In this document: in pieces, positions 7,869 to 16,383 of the stretch
Layout of the letters: each line of letters begins with the position of its first letter
Position numbering within the stretch: position 1 is the first letter of the stretch
Assembly (NCBI GenBank): GCA_015064445.1
Contig: SVSE01000001.1
Coordinates: 62,001 to 126,000 of the forward strand
Length of the DNA: 64,000 nt
Source: Oscillospiraceae bacterium
GTDB taxonomy: Bacteria > Bacillota > Clostridia > Oscillospirales > CAG-272
Direction: 5' to 3'
Program-made: the position numbers and the translations under genes
The notes under the pieces: model-generated
What the model was told of the DNA's origin: nothing
Databases searched by the model: none
What the model saw: only the letters and a program-made list of their open reading frames with translations

Positions 7869-9041
7869 ATGAAGAAGTTTTTTACATCAGAATCAGTAAC
7901 TGAAGGACATCCTGATAAAATTTGTGACCAAATTTCGGATGCAATCCTTGACGAAATGCTTCGTCAGGACCCTATGTCAAGAGTAGCCTGCGAAACCTGC
8001 TGTACAACAGGTATGGTTATGGTAATGGGCGAAATCACATCAAATGCAGTAGTTGATTTTCAAGAGATTGTTCGTAAGACAGTAAGAGAAATCGGCTACG
8101 ATAGAGCAAAATATGGCTTTGACGCTGATACTTGTGCAGTTTTGAGCTCAATTCACGAGCAGTCTGCTGACATTGCTCTCGGTGTTGACAATTCTGCCGA
8201 GGCAAAGAGTGGAGAAAATGAGGCAGAAAACGGTGCAGGCGACCAAGGACTTATGTTTGGATATGCTTGTAACGAGACAAAGGAGCTTATGCCACTTCCT
8301 ATCTCCCTTGCACACAAGCTTGCAAAACAGCTTACAGCAGTAAGAAAAAGTGGAGAGCTTTCATATTTGAGACCTGATGGTAAAACACAGGTAACAGTTG
8401 AGTATGATGATGGTAAGCCAGTAAGAATTGACGCTATCGTTGTTTCTTCACAGCACAGCCCTGATGTTTCTCTTGAAAACATAAGGAAAGACATCATTAA
8501 TAAGGTAATTATGCCAATAATTCCTTCAAATATGATTGATGATTCTACAAAGATATTTGTAAATCCAACAGGAAGATTCGTTATCGGTGGTCCTAACGGA
8601 GACGCAGGTCTTACTGGTAGAAAGATTATCGTTGATACCTATGGTGGATATTCTCGCCATGGTGGCGGTGCTTTCTCTGGAAAGGACCCAACAAAGGTAG
8701 ATAGAAGCGCATCATATGCAGCAAGATATGTTGCTAAAAATATCGTTGCCTCAGGCGTTGCAGACAAGTGCGAGGTTCAAATCGCATATGCAATCGGTGT
8801 TGCAAAGCCAGTATCAGTTTTGGTTGATACCTTTGGAACAGCAAAAGTTAGCGAGGAAAAGATTGCAGAGTTTGTAAACAAGAATGTTGATCTAAGACCA
8901 AGCGCTATAATCGAAAAATTCCAGCTTCGTCGTCCTATTTATCGTCAAATTGCCGCTTATGGTCATGTAGGTAGAGAGGACCTTGACATTCCATGGGAAA
9001 AAACCGATCTTGCTGACAAGATTAAAAAAGAACTTTTATAA
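7869..9041 (+). CDS. metK: S-adenosylmethionine synthetase
   Basis: Makes SAM from methionine and ATP. The start [16 protein letters not shown] is the conserved N terminus, with HPDK contributing to the active site. [14 protein letters not shown] and the loop [16 protein letters not shown] bind the polyphosphate and metals. The length is 390 residues, normal for the family. The frame is open from a TTG at 7857, but GGAGG at 7859 sets the ATG at 7869 as the start. It is controlled by the SAM-I riboswitch immediately upstream and closed by its own terminator, so it is monocistronic. Confidence 0.97.
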   Translation: MKKFFTSESVTEGHPDKICDQISDAILDEMLRQDPMSRVACETCCTTGMVMVMGEITSNAVVDFQEIVRKTVREIGYDRAKYGFDADTCAVLSSIHEQSADIALGVDNSAEAKSGENEAENGAGDQGLMFGYACNETKELMPLPISLAHKLAKQLTAVRKSGELSYLRPDGKTQVTVEYDDGKPVRIDAIVVSSQHSPDVSLENIRKDIINKVIMPIIPSNMIDDSTKIFVNPTGRFVIGGPNGDAGLTGRKIIVDTYGGYSRHGGGAFSGKDPTKVDRSASYAARYVAKNIVASGVADKCEVQIAYAIGVAKPVSVLVDTFGTAKVSEEKIAEFVNKNVDLRPSAIIEKFQLRRPIYRQIAAYGHVGREDLDIPWEKTDLADKIKKELL

Positions 9042-9045
9042 AATA

Positions 9046-9076
9046 AAAACCGCAATTTAAAATTGCGGTTTTTTAC
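9046..9076 (+). terminator. metK terminator
   Basis: AAAACCGCAATT / AATTGCGGTTTT stem with a 3-nt loop and a following T run. Confidence 0.9.
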
Positions 9077-9105
9077 TTGAAATAAGAGCCCTTATATGAT
9101 AAAAT
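9077..9105 (+). promoter_or_regulatory. Sigma-A promoter for recD2-comF
   Basis: TTGAAA and TAAAAT, 17-bp spacer, directly after the metK terminator. Confidence 0.65.
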
Positions 9106-9135
9106 ATTTTTATACTGTAAAAGGAGGCGTTGCTT

Positions 9136-11370
9136 GTGGAAACGATATCGAATGGTCAAACGCTTTGCATCCGTGGAAAAGTCGAAAATATTATGTATAA
9201 AAGCGATGACGAAAGCTATTGCGTGTGCGATATTGAGGACGAAAGTAAGGAGCTTTTTACAGCTACAGGCAACATTCCTTATGTTTCGGTAGGAGAAAGC
9301 GTTGAGCTTTATGGAAAATGGACCTCTCATCCGGTATATGGCTCTCAATTTTCGGTTGAAAGGACTGTAAGAAGGCTTCCTTCTACAAAAAATGATATTT
9401 TGAGGTATCTTTCCTCGGGCGCTGTTAAAGGCATAGGACCGAAAATTGCCCAAAAAATAGTCGAGCAATATGGAGATGACACCTTTGATGTTATTTCAAA
9501 TCATCCCGATTGGCTATCTCAAATAAAGGGAATATCTGCCACAAAGGCTTACGAAATTAGTCAGGATTTTAACGAAAAGGCAGGAATTCGCGATATCATT
9601 ATGTATTGTAATGATAAATTCCCGCCATCTACAGCCACAAAAATATATAAAGTTTGGGGCGCAAATGGTGTTGGAATGCTACAAGAAAATCCTTATATCG
9701 TTTGCGAGAGAATCGAGGGCGTTGCCTTTAAACTTGCTGATGATATCGCGCGAATGCACGGTATAAACTATGATAACGAAAACCGAATAAAGTGTGCTAT
9801 AATACATATTTTAAAGGTTTTTGCCTCAAGAGATGGACATACATATGCTACAAGAGATATACTTGTCGATTCGGTGTCAAAATTCATCGAGGTAGAGCCT
9901 AATAAAATAGAGCCTCGTATAGATGAGCTTGCTATGGAGGGCAAAATAAAAATCGTTCCTTTTAAGGACGAGATGCACATTTATATCAAGGAAAATTATC
10001 AGTGCGAGGAATACATAGCCAAAAAGCTTTTGCTTTTGAGAAATAGCGTTTTTTCTGTTGATTACTTAAATGCGCTTTCATTTATTGAGTTAATTGAAAG
10101 ACAAAATGGCATCGAATACGCCAAAATGCAAAAAAAAGCAATAGAATCCGTCTTAATGAATGGTGTTACCGTTATTACAGGTGGCCCTGGAACAGGAAAA
10201 ACCACAATTGTAAAGGCTGTTATTCAAATTTTTGCTCAAATAGGCTTGAAATGCGCACTTTGCGCACCTACAGGAAGAGCATCACAAAGGCTCGCCGAGG
10301 CAACCTCTCACGAGGCTTATACCGTGCATAAGCTTCTTGGCGCAGGACCAGACACAGCCCACTGGGGAGAAACCATTTTTGATAGAAACGAAACCCATCT
10401 TTTGGAGCAGGATGTTATAATAGTTGATGAAAGCTCTATGATGGATGTTCATATAACCGATGCACTTTTAAGGGCCATAAAGCCTGGCGCAAGACTCGTT
10501 TTCTTGGGAGATACAAATCAGCTTCCATCAGTTGGCGAGGGCAATGTTTTGGGCGATATGATTGCCTCAGAGTCTTTTCCTGTTGTAAGGCTTACTGAAA
10601 TTTTCAGACAAGCGGAGCAAAGTGGCATTGTTATGAATGCCCATGAAATCAATAACGGAAAAATCCCCGATTTAACTAAAAAATATGACGATTTTTTCTT
10701 TATTGAGATAAAGAACGAGGCGCAAATTCCCGAATATATATCAAGCCTTTGCAATACAAGACTCCCAAAAACCTATGGAATTCATCCGACAAGGGATATA
10801 CAGGTTATAACGCCAACGAAAAAGGGTCCTAATGGCACGAGAAGTCTTAATGTGACTCTTCAACAGGGGCTTAATCAAAAGCTCGAAAATAAGGCTGAAA
10901 GGCTCGTGGGCTTTACAAGGCTTTTTAGAGTCGGCGATAAAATAATGCAAAACAAAAATGATTATTCGTATGAATGGACTAAGGGCGCTTTGACAGGTGT
11001 CGGAGTTTTCAACGGAGATGTTGGAATTATCGAGGACATTCAAAATGAAAATAATTATTTTATAGTCGATTTTGACGGACGAATTATAAAGCTTCCAATT
11101 CCGTCGTTCGAGGATGTCGAGCTCGCATACGCGATAACCGTGCACAAAAGTCAGGGAAGTGAATATCCGTTTGTTATAATTCCGATGACTAAAAGCGCAC
11201 CGATGCTTTTAACAAGAAATTTATTATATACAGCCATAACAAGAGCACAAAGAATGGTCATTTTGGTAGGAGATAAAAATGTGTTCTTCCAAATGATTGA
11301 AAATGATAGACAAGCTGTGAGAAACACAGGACTTTATAAGCTTTTAAGGAGCAACGATGATAGGACTTAA
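9136..11370 (+). CDS. recD2: RecD2-type ATP-dependent DNA helicase
   Basis: An SF1 helicase of about 744 residues. The N-terminal OB-like and helix-hairpin-helix region (for example GIGPKIAQKIVEQYG) is the feature separating RecD2 from RecBCD-bound RecD. Walker A is GGPGTGKTT near residue 348, Walker B is VIIVDESSMMD, and late motifs include VHKSQGSEYPFV and YTAITRAQ. RecD2 proteins unwind DNA 5'-3' outside a RecBCD complex and serve in repair. AAAGGAGG spaced 8 nt from GTG at 9136 favours that start over the TTG at 9130. It overlaps comF by 14 nt. Confidence 0.93.
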   Translation: METISNGQTLCIRGKVENIMYKSDDESYCVCDIEDESKELFTATGNIPYVSVGESVELYGKWTSHPVYGSQFSVERTVRRLPSTKNDILRYLSSGAVKGIGPKIAQKIVEQYGDDTFDVISNHPDWLSQIKGISATKAYEISQDFNEKAGIRDIIMYCNDKFPPSTATKIYKVWGANGVGMLQENPYIVCERIEGVAFKLADDIARMHGINYDNENRIKCAIIHILKVFASRDGHTYATRDILVDSVSKFIEVEPNKIEPRIDELAMEGKIKIVPFKDEMHIYIKENYQCEEYIAKKLLLLRNSVFSVDYLNALSFIELIERQNGIEYAKMQKKAIESVLMNGVTVITGGPGTGKTTIVKAVIQIFAQIGLKCALCAPTGRASQRLAEATSHEAYTVHKLLGAGPDTAHWGETIFDRNETHLLEQDVIIVDESSMMDVHITDALLRAIKPGARLVFLGDTNQLPSVGEGNVLGDMIASESFPVVRLTEIFRQAEQSGIVMNAHEINNGKIPDLTKKYDDFFFIEIKNEAQIPEYISSLCNTRLPKTYGIHPTRDIQVITPTKKGPNGTRSLNVTLQQGLNQKLENKAERLVGFTRLFRVGDKIMQNKNDYSYEWTKGALTGVGVFNGDVGIIEDIQNENNYFIVDFDGRIIKLPIPSFEDVELAYAITVHKSQGSEYPFVIIPMTKSAPMLLTRNLLYTAITRAQRMVILVGDKNVFFQMIENDRQAVRNTGLYKLLRSNDDRT

Positions 11371-12097
11371 GGAGTTTTTAAAGCGTGCTTTTATAACTAG
11401 AAAATGTATTCTTTGTGGAGATGTCATAGATTATGATAGGGAAGCACCATTTTGCGATGAATGCTTGCCTGAATGGCTGAATAATCTTGATTGTATGTGT
11501 ACAACCTGTGGCTTTGATTGTGATTTTTGCACATGTTTGCCTGAGAGAGTGAGGGAAATCTCTCCTCTTTCCACTTTTGGAGTTTTCTATACACCAAAGG
11601 TATCGACTCCAGTAAATCGAATCGTTTATAAAATGAAAAGGGAATATAATATTCCTACAATTCGATATTGCGCTAAGGTGCTTGCTAAAAAGGTTGTAAA
11701 ATCCTTTGCCAAAAACGGAGCACATTATAGGGATTTTGTGATTACATATCCACCAAGAAGGAAAAAATCCGTTTCGAAATATGGATATGACCATGCAGAG
11801 CTCTTGGCAAGAGAGATTGGAAGACTTTTGAATCTTGAAACCATAAAAACCTTCAAAAATCTTGGTGCAGAGGAGCAAAAATCACTTACAAAAACGCAGA
11901 GATTTGCGAATGCGAGTGGTGCATATGCACTTTTGGATGGCATAAATATAAAAAACAAGAAAATTTTAATAGTTGATGATGTAATGACGAGTGGAGCAAC
12001 TCTTAGTATATGCTCAAAAATGCTTCTTTTAGAGGGAGCATCCACTGTTGTTCCAATTGCATTTGCAAAGGATACTAAAACAAATTTTGATAATTAA
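11357..12097 (+). CDS. comF: ComF family phosphoribosyltransferase-like protein
   Basis: 246 residues. The N-terminal part has zinc-finger cysteines (CILCG, a second Cys cluster CTTCGFDCDFC). The C-terminal part is a type I phosphoribosyltransferase fold with the PRPP-binding motif ILIVDDVMTSGATL. Homologues in competent bacteria support DNA uptake or processing; in non-competent Clostridia the role is unclear. It overlaps the end of recD2 by 14 nt, with Shine-Dalgarno AAGGAG inside recD2, which ties it to a DNA helicase. No comEA/EC genes are in the window. Confidence 0.9.
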   Translation: MIGLKEFLKRAFITRKCILCGDVIDYDREAPFCDECLPEWLNNLDCMCTTCGFDCDFCTCLPERVREISPLSTFGVFYTPKVSTPVNRIVYKMKREYNIPTIRYCAKVLAKKVVKSFAKNGAHYRDFVITYPPRRKKSVSKYGYDHAELLAREIGRLLNLETIKTFKNLGAEEQKSLTKTQRFANASGAYALLDGINIKNKKILIVDDVMTSGATLSICSKMLLLEGASTVVPIAFAKDTKTNFDN

Positions 12098-12114
12098 AAA
12101 TGGAGGAAATAAAA

Positions 12115-12549
12115 ATGTTAAAGGGAATACCAAGTATTATATCTCCGGAGCTTTTAAAGGTTCTTTGTGAGATGGGACACAGCGATAGAATCGTTATCGC
12201 AGACGGAAACTTTCCAGCAGAATCAATGGGCAAAAACGCAAAGGTTATCAGATGTGACGGACACGGAGTGCCTGAAATTCTTGATGCAATTCTTCAGCTT
12301 TTCCCACTTGATACCTATGTTGAAAAGCCTGTGCTTTTGATGGAGGTAATGAAGGGAGATAATGCAAAAACTCCTATTTGGGATGAATACAAGAAAATCA
12401 TCACAAAGTACGATCAAAGAGGTGCACAAACTGTTGGAACAATCGAAAGATTTAAGTTCTATGACGAGGCAAAGGAAGCATATGCAATTATCGCGACAAG
12501 CGAGAAGGCAATTTACGCAAATGTGATGCTTCAAAAGGGCGTAATTTAA
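12115..12549 (+). CDS. RbsD/FucU family sugar mutarotase
   Basis: A 144-residue protein closely matching the L-fucose mutarotase/ribose pyranase family. The conserved start MLKGIPSIISPELLKVL leads to MGHSDRIVIADGNFPA, which carries the family His and Asp; these enzymes interconvert sugar anomers. FucU versus RbsD is hard to settle by eye, though the GIP-start favours FucU. GGAGG eight nt upstream supports the ATG at 12115 rather than the ATG at 12100. No fucose or ribose genes adjoin it; it follows comF by 17 nt and ends the unit. Confidence 0.85.
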   Translation: MLKGIPSIISPELLKVLCEMGHSDRIVIADGNFPAESMGKNAKVIRCDGHGVPEILDAILQLFPLDTYVEKPVLLMEVMKGDNAKTPIWDEYKKIITKYDQRGAQTVGTIERFKFYDEAKEAYAIIATSEKAIYANVMLQKGVI

Positions 12550-12645
12550 GAAAATAGATCAAAAATACGCACTTAAAAATTCGTGAATTTATGAATTTTA
12601 AAAATAAAAAATTCTAAAAATATAAAAAATCAAAAATCACGTATA

Positions 12646-12684
12646 ATAAAAGCGCTTTGAGGTTTTCAAAGCGCTTTTTTATTA
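12646..12684. terminator. Bidirectional terminator between the mutarotase gene and ackA
   Basis: AAAAGCGCTTTGA / TTCAAAGCGCTTTT stem with A and T runs on either side, between convergent genes. Confidence 0.85.
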
Positions 12685-12696
12685 TTTATTTTTTTA

Positions 12697-13953
12697 TTAA
12701 AGCTTAGAAACAATTGCCTCGGTATCTCTTGCAATCATAAGCTCTTCATTTGTAGGAAGAACATAAACCTTAACCTTCGATTTTGGTGTTGAAAGCTCAA
12801 CAGTGTTAGGCTGTCTCAATGTCTTTGCATTAAGCTCAAAATCAATGTCAATTCCCAAGAATTCCATGTCACGGCAAACTCTGTCACGGAGCTCTGGATT
12901 GTTCTCGCCCATACCGGCTGTAAATACAATTGCATCAAGACCGTTCATAATAGCAGAGTAAGAGCCGATGTATTTCTTAACCTGGAATGCAAGAATGTCA
13001 GCTGCGAGCTGAGCGTGCTTTGTTGTGATAGCCTTTTCCTCGTCAGTCTTTGGCGCACCAGGAAGCTCATCATTGAACTTGCCGAGAATAGCAGCCTCAA
13101 TGTCACGGCTATCTGATGAATAACCACTAACGCCGAGGAAACCACACTTCTTGTTCATAAAGTCAGTTATTTCATCAACGCCGATATTGTACTTTTTCAT
13201 AATGTAAGGAACGATAGCAGGGTCAATGGAACCGCATCTTGTTCCCATCTCAACACCATCAAGAGGAGTAAAGCCCATTGAGGTATCAACAACCTTACCA
13301 TCTCTTACAGCAGAAATTGAAGATCCGTTACCAATATGGCATGTAACAATCTTAGAGTCCTCTTTGTTGAGAATCTTGTTCATCTCTTGAGAAACAAACT
13401 TGTGTGATGTACCATGCATGCCATATCTTCTAATATGATCCTCTTCCACCATCTTAATAGGAAGAGCATATGTGTAAGCCTTTGGTTGCATTGTCTGATG
13501 GAAAGCGGTGTCGAAAACTGCAACCTGTGGGGTGTTAGGCATTACCTTTTGACAGCCCTTGATGCCCATAATGTGAGCAGGGTTGTGAAGAGGTGCAAAC
13601 TCGATGCACTTTTCAATTATATCCATAACCTCGTCTGTAACAAGACAGCTCTCGGAAATGTATGGACCGCCATGAACAACTCTATGTCCAACAGCCTCGA
13701 TCTCGTCCATGCTTGAAATACAGCCATATTCCTTGTCTGTAAGCATATTAACAACGATTTCTGTTGCAACAGAGTGGTCAGTCATAGGGATTTCTTTTTT
13801 AATTTTAGTTCCGTCTGCCTTCTTGTGGTCGATCAAGCTACCAGCCATTCCGATTCTTTCACAAATGCCCTTTGCAAGCACCTCTTCGGTAGTGGTATCC
13901 ATAAGCTGATATTTAAGAGAAGAGCTTCCGGCATTAACTACAAGTACTTTCAT
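12697..13953 (-). CDS. ackA: Acetate kinase
   Basis: Converts acetyl phosphate and ADP to acetate and ATP, the substrate-level phosphorylation step of fermentation. Family signatures are present: VLVVNAGSSSLKYQ at the N terminus, HRVVHGGPYISES, and ATP-binding FTAGMGENNPELR. At 418 residues it is about 20 longer than most; the extra length is mainly an ELPGAPKTDEEK-containing insertion near residue 300. pta is not adjacent. AGGAGG precedes the ATG. It is transcribed divergently from tmcAL, with overlapping -10 elements. Confidence 0.96.
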   Translation of the reverse strand: MKVLVVNAGSSSLKYQLMDTTTEEVLAKGICERIGMAGSLIDHKKADGTKIKKEIPMTDHSVATEIVVNMLTDKEYGCISSMDEIEAVGHRVVHGGPYISESCLVTDEVMDIIEKCIEFAPLHNPAHIMGIKGCQKVMPNTPQVAVFDTAFHQTMQPKAYTYALPIKMVEEDHIRRYGMHGTSHKFVSQEMNKILNKEDSKIVTCHIGNGSSISAVRDGKVVDTSMGFTPLDGVEMGTRCGSIDPAIVPYIMKKYNIGVDEITDFMNKKCGFLGVSGYSSDSRDIEAAILGKFNDELPGAPKTDEEKAITTKHAQLAADILAFQVKKYIGSYSAIMNGLDAIVFTAGMGENNPELRDRVCRDMEFLGIDIDFELNAKTLRQPNTVELSTPKSKVKVYVLPTNEELMIARDTEAIVSKL

Positions 13954-13977
13954 TTTTATTCCTCCTGAAATTGTTTC

Positions 13978-14006
13978 TTGACAAATTTAAAATTATCGTT
14001 TATATT
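13978..14006 (+). promoter_or_regulatory. Sigma-A promoter for tmcAL
   Basis: TTGACA and TATATT with a 17-bp spacer. Its -10 overlaps the -10 of the opposing ackA promoter by 3 bp. Confidence 0.65.
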
Positions 14007-14032
14007 ATATATCAAAGGAGTTATGATTTCAA
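14004..14032 (-). promoter_or_regulatory. Sigma-A promoter for ackA
   Basis: On the minus strand TTGAAA and TATAAT with a 17-bp spacer, interlocked with the tmcAL promoter so both cannot be occupied at once. Confidence 0.7.
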
Positions 14033-14089
14033 GGTTTATGATTAAACTTTTGGAAAAATTTCCGATATTTTCAAAAAGGAGAATTAAAA

Positions 14090-15247
14090 ATGGCAAAAAC
14101 AGTCGCTATAATTTGTGAATATAATCCATTTCATATGGGACATAAGCATCAAGTTGATGAAATAAGAAGAACTATTCCTGATGCAACAATTGTGGCGATT
14201 ATGTCAGGAAATGTAACTCAAAGGGGCGAATTCGCAATTTTTGATAAATACACTCGTGCAAAGGGTGCTGTTTTGTGTGGAGTTAATGCTGTTTATGAAA
14301 TGCCTTATCCATACTCCTGCGCAAGCGCAGAGGTGTTTGCAAGGGCTGGTGTTAAAATTGCCAATGAGTTGGGCGCAGACTACTTGTGCTTTGGCTCTGA
14401 AAGCGCAGATATGGACAGCCTTTGGAGCGTTGCAAATACAATTGATTCTCCCGAATTTGAGGCAGAGATGTCCTCTGTTTTAAAGGATAAATCGATTAGC
14501 TATTCTGTGGCAAGAGAAGAGGCACTTAAAAGACTTGGAATTGATGCTCCAAAGCTCTCTAATGATATTTTGGGGGTAGAATATTTAAGGGCTATTAGTC
14601 TTTTTGCACCAAATATAATTCCTTATCCGATAAAGAGAGTTGGCGATGGATATAAGAGTGAAAATGTAGGCGAAATTATGTCTGCTGGCGCAATAAGAAA
14701 GAGCTTCTATTCTGGCAATGGGCTTTTGTCAATCCCTGAGGGCATAAAAGAACTTTTTGAAAATGAAAATGCTCTTGATTTAGCTAAATCAAATGACTTT
14801 TTGTTTAGAAGCATTTTGATGATGAAGCCAACACAAATAGATGAATCCTATGATACTCCAAGCGGTTGCGGATACTTTGTATCCGAAATCGCAAAAAAGA
14901 GTAGTGGTGCGCAAGAATTTTTCGACTCGCTTACTTCAAAATCTTACACAAGTGCAAGGCTCAGAAGAATTGTTATGTATGCCTGCACGGGGATTAAAAC
15001 GATTGATTCTATTCCGAGTTATACACAGCTTTTGGCGACTGATTCTCGTGGCAGAGAGCATCTTAAGAAAATAAAAAAATCAATGCAACTCCCTATCATT
15101 ACCAAACACTCCGATTCTAAAAAGCTGAGCGAAATTGGACTTGAAAATTATACCTTTGGCAAAAAGATTGACGAATTATATTGCACACTTATACAAAAGC
15201 CTACTTCGGCATCTGAGGCGTACAAAAAAACAACAATTGTTATGTAA
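14090..15247 (+). CDS. tmcAL: tRNA(Met) cytidine acetate ligase TmcAL
   Basis: 385 residues with the nucleotidyltransferase start EYNPFHMGHKHQ (HxGH at residues 15-18), followed by MSGNVTQRGEFAIFDK and SNDILGVEYL. These match TmcAL (formerly YlbM), which activates acetate with ATP and acetylates N4 of the wobble cytidine of elongator tRNA-Met. AAAGGAG precedes the ATG. Its use of acetate makes the divergent arrangement with ackA functionally suggestive. A terminator follows the stop codon. Confidence 0.92.
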   Translation: MAKTVAIICEYNPFHMGHKHQVDEIRRTIPDATIVAIMSGNVTQRGEFAIFDKYTRAKGAVLCGVNAVYEMPYPYSCASAEVFARAGVKIANELGADYLCFGSESADMDSLWSVANTIDSPEFEAEMSSVLKDKSISYSVAREEALKRLGIDAPKLSNDILGVEYLRAISLFAPNIIPYPIKRVGDGYKSENVGEIMSAGAIRKSFYSGNGLLSIPEGIKELFENENALDLAKSNDFLFRSILMMKPTQIDESYDTPSGCGYFVSEIAKKSSGAQEFFDSLTSKSYTSARLRRIVMYACTGIKTIDSIPSYTQLLATDSRGREHLKKIKKSMQLPIITKHSDSKKLSEIGLENYTFGKKIDELYCTLIQKPTSASEAYKKTTIVM

Positions 15248-15284
15248 CAAAATCTCCACATCGCGTGGAGATTTTGTTTTTTAT
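15247..15284. terminator. Bidirectional terminator between tmcAL and the DUF378 gene
   Basis: ACAAAATCTCCAC / GTGGAGATTTTGT stem followed by TTTTTATT on the plus strand; the DUF378 stop is inside its right flank. Confidence 0.85.
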
Positions 15285-15499
15285 TCTATTTCCTTTGTAT
15301 CGGTAGAGCGTTCTCTGAAAAGCAAAGAAACACACCAAAGAGCGCAAAGTGCGATAACAACATAAATTATTCTGGAAACTACGGCATCAGAGCCTCCAAA
15401 CATCCATGCTACGATATCGAACTGAAAAAGACCTACGCTACCCCAGTTAAGACCACCGATAATGAGCAGAAAAAGAGCAATTCTGTCCATAATCATCAT
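15281..15499 (-). CDS. DUF378 family small membrane protein
   Basis: A 72-residue protein with two transmembrane helices and the signature LLIIGGLNWGSVGLFQFD of DUF378, whose function is unknown. A longer open frame begins at 15532, but GGAGG with 9-nt spacing selects the ATG at 15499 (followed by further ATGs at 15496 and 15490). It is divergent from sigK. The C-terminal tail is charged. Family membership is confident; nothing in the context predicts a role. Confidence 0.8.
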   Translation of the reverse strand: MMIMDRIALFLLIIGGLNWGSVGLFQFDIVAWMFGGSDAVVSRIIYVVIALCALWCVSLLFRERSTDTKEIE

Positions 15500-15641
15500 A
15501 ATAGAAATCCTCCAATTTGAACTTTCGTTCAATGATATTTTGTCTCAAAAGTAAATTATTATGCTTTTTTTGAAACGGAAAATTGTACCTGACAAGCAAT
15601 TTTTTTGAAAAATTAAGTATAGATAACTGTGAGGTGATGAT

Positions 15642-16325
15642 ATGGGATTTTTAGCAATGCTTTTGAGATTGACATATATGGTTTTGGGAGTTGAGCCGAT
15701 ACAAAAATTTCCGCCAGCGCTCTCTCCAGAGGATGAAAAAGATGCTTTTGAAAAGGCAAGAAATGGCGATGAAAGGGCAAGAGAAAGGCTAATAGAGCAT
15801 AATTTAAGGCTTGTTGCGCATGTGGTAAGAAAATATTACACAACAGCCAAAACTCCTGAGGATTTGATATCAGTTGGAACAATAGGATTAATAAAGGCAA
15901 TAGATTCATTTAATTATTCAAATGGAACGCGCTTTGCTACATATGCTGCTAAATGTATTCAAAATGAAATTCTTATGCTATTTAGAAGCCAAAAGAAGCT
16001 TGGCTGTGAGGTTTCTTTAAATGATACAATAGATATAGATAAGGACGGAAATCCTCTTACATATATTGATATAATATGTACAGAGGATACCATTGTAGAG
16101 GATATTGATAAGAAAATAAAAATAAACAAGGCACTGTTATTTATAAAAAATCATCTTAATGAAAGAGAGCGACAGATACTTATCATGAGGTATGGTCTTG
16201 GCAATACAAAGGCATATACACAGCGAGAGGTGGCATCAATTCTTGGCATTTCTCGTTCATATGTGTCCAGAATTGAGAAATCCTCGCTCGAAAAAATAAA
16301 TAACTATTTATCCTCTGAAGGTTGA
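15642..16325 (+). CDS. sigK: Sporulation sigma factor SigK (late mother cell)
   Basis: A 227-residue sigma factor. RLIEHNLRLVAHVVRKYY, DLISVGTIGLIKAI, TYAAKCIQNEILM and C-terminal ISRSYVSRIEKSSLEK match SigK better than SigE. The N terminus has a hydrophobic tract (MGFLAMLLRLTYMVLGV) like the removable pro-sequence of Bacillus pro-SigK, so proteolytic activation is likely; some Clostridia lack it. The gene is continuous, with no skin-element interruption. Shine-Dalgarno GAGGTGAT precedes the ATG. Its stop overlaps the -35 of the next operon. Confidence 0.92.
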   Translation: MGFLAMLLRLTYMVLGVEPIQKFPPALSPEDEKDAFEKARNGDERARERLIEHNLRLVAHVVRKYYTTAKTPEDLISVGTIGLIKAIDSFNYSNGTRFATYAAKCIQNEILMLFRSQKKLGCEVSLNDTIDIDKDGNPLTYIDIICTEDTIVEDIDKKIKINKALLFIKNHLNERERQILIMRYGLGNTKAYTQREVASILGISRSYVSRIEKSSLEKINNYLSSEG

Positions 16326-16350
16326 CTTTTTCGCGCCCGTAATATATAAT
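16322..16350 (+). promoter_or_regulatory. Sigma-A promoter for the DUF512-der-plsY operon
   Basis: TTGACT and TATAAT with 17-bp spacing. The -35 covers the sigK stop codon. Confidence 0.7.
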
Positions 16351-16383
16351 ATATAATTGAATAAGACTGCAAAGAGGTTAAAA

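Noticed and set aside
15533..15641. Sigma-E promoter for sigK
   Set aside because: Some ATATT-like sequence is present but spacing and -10 do not fit well enough.
15642..16325. Skin-like interruption of sigK
   Set aside because: The gene is continuous from start to stop, with no integrase or att site inside.
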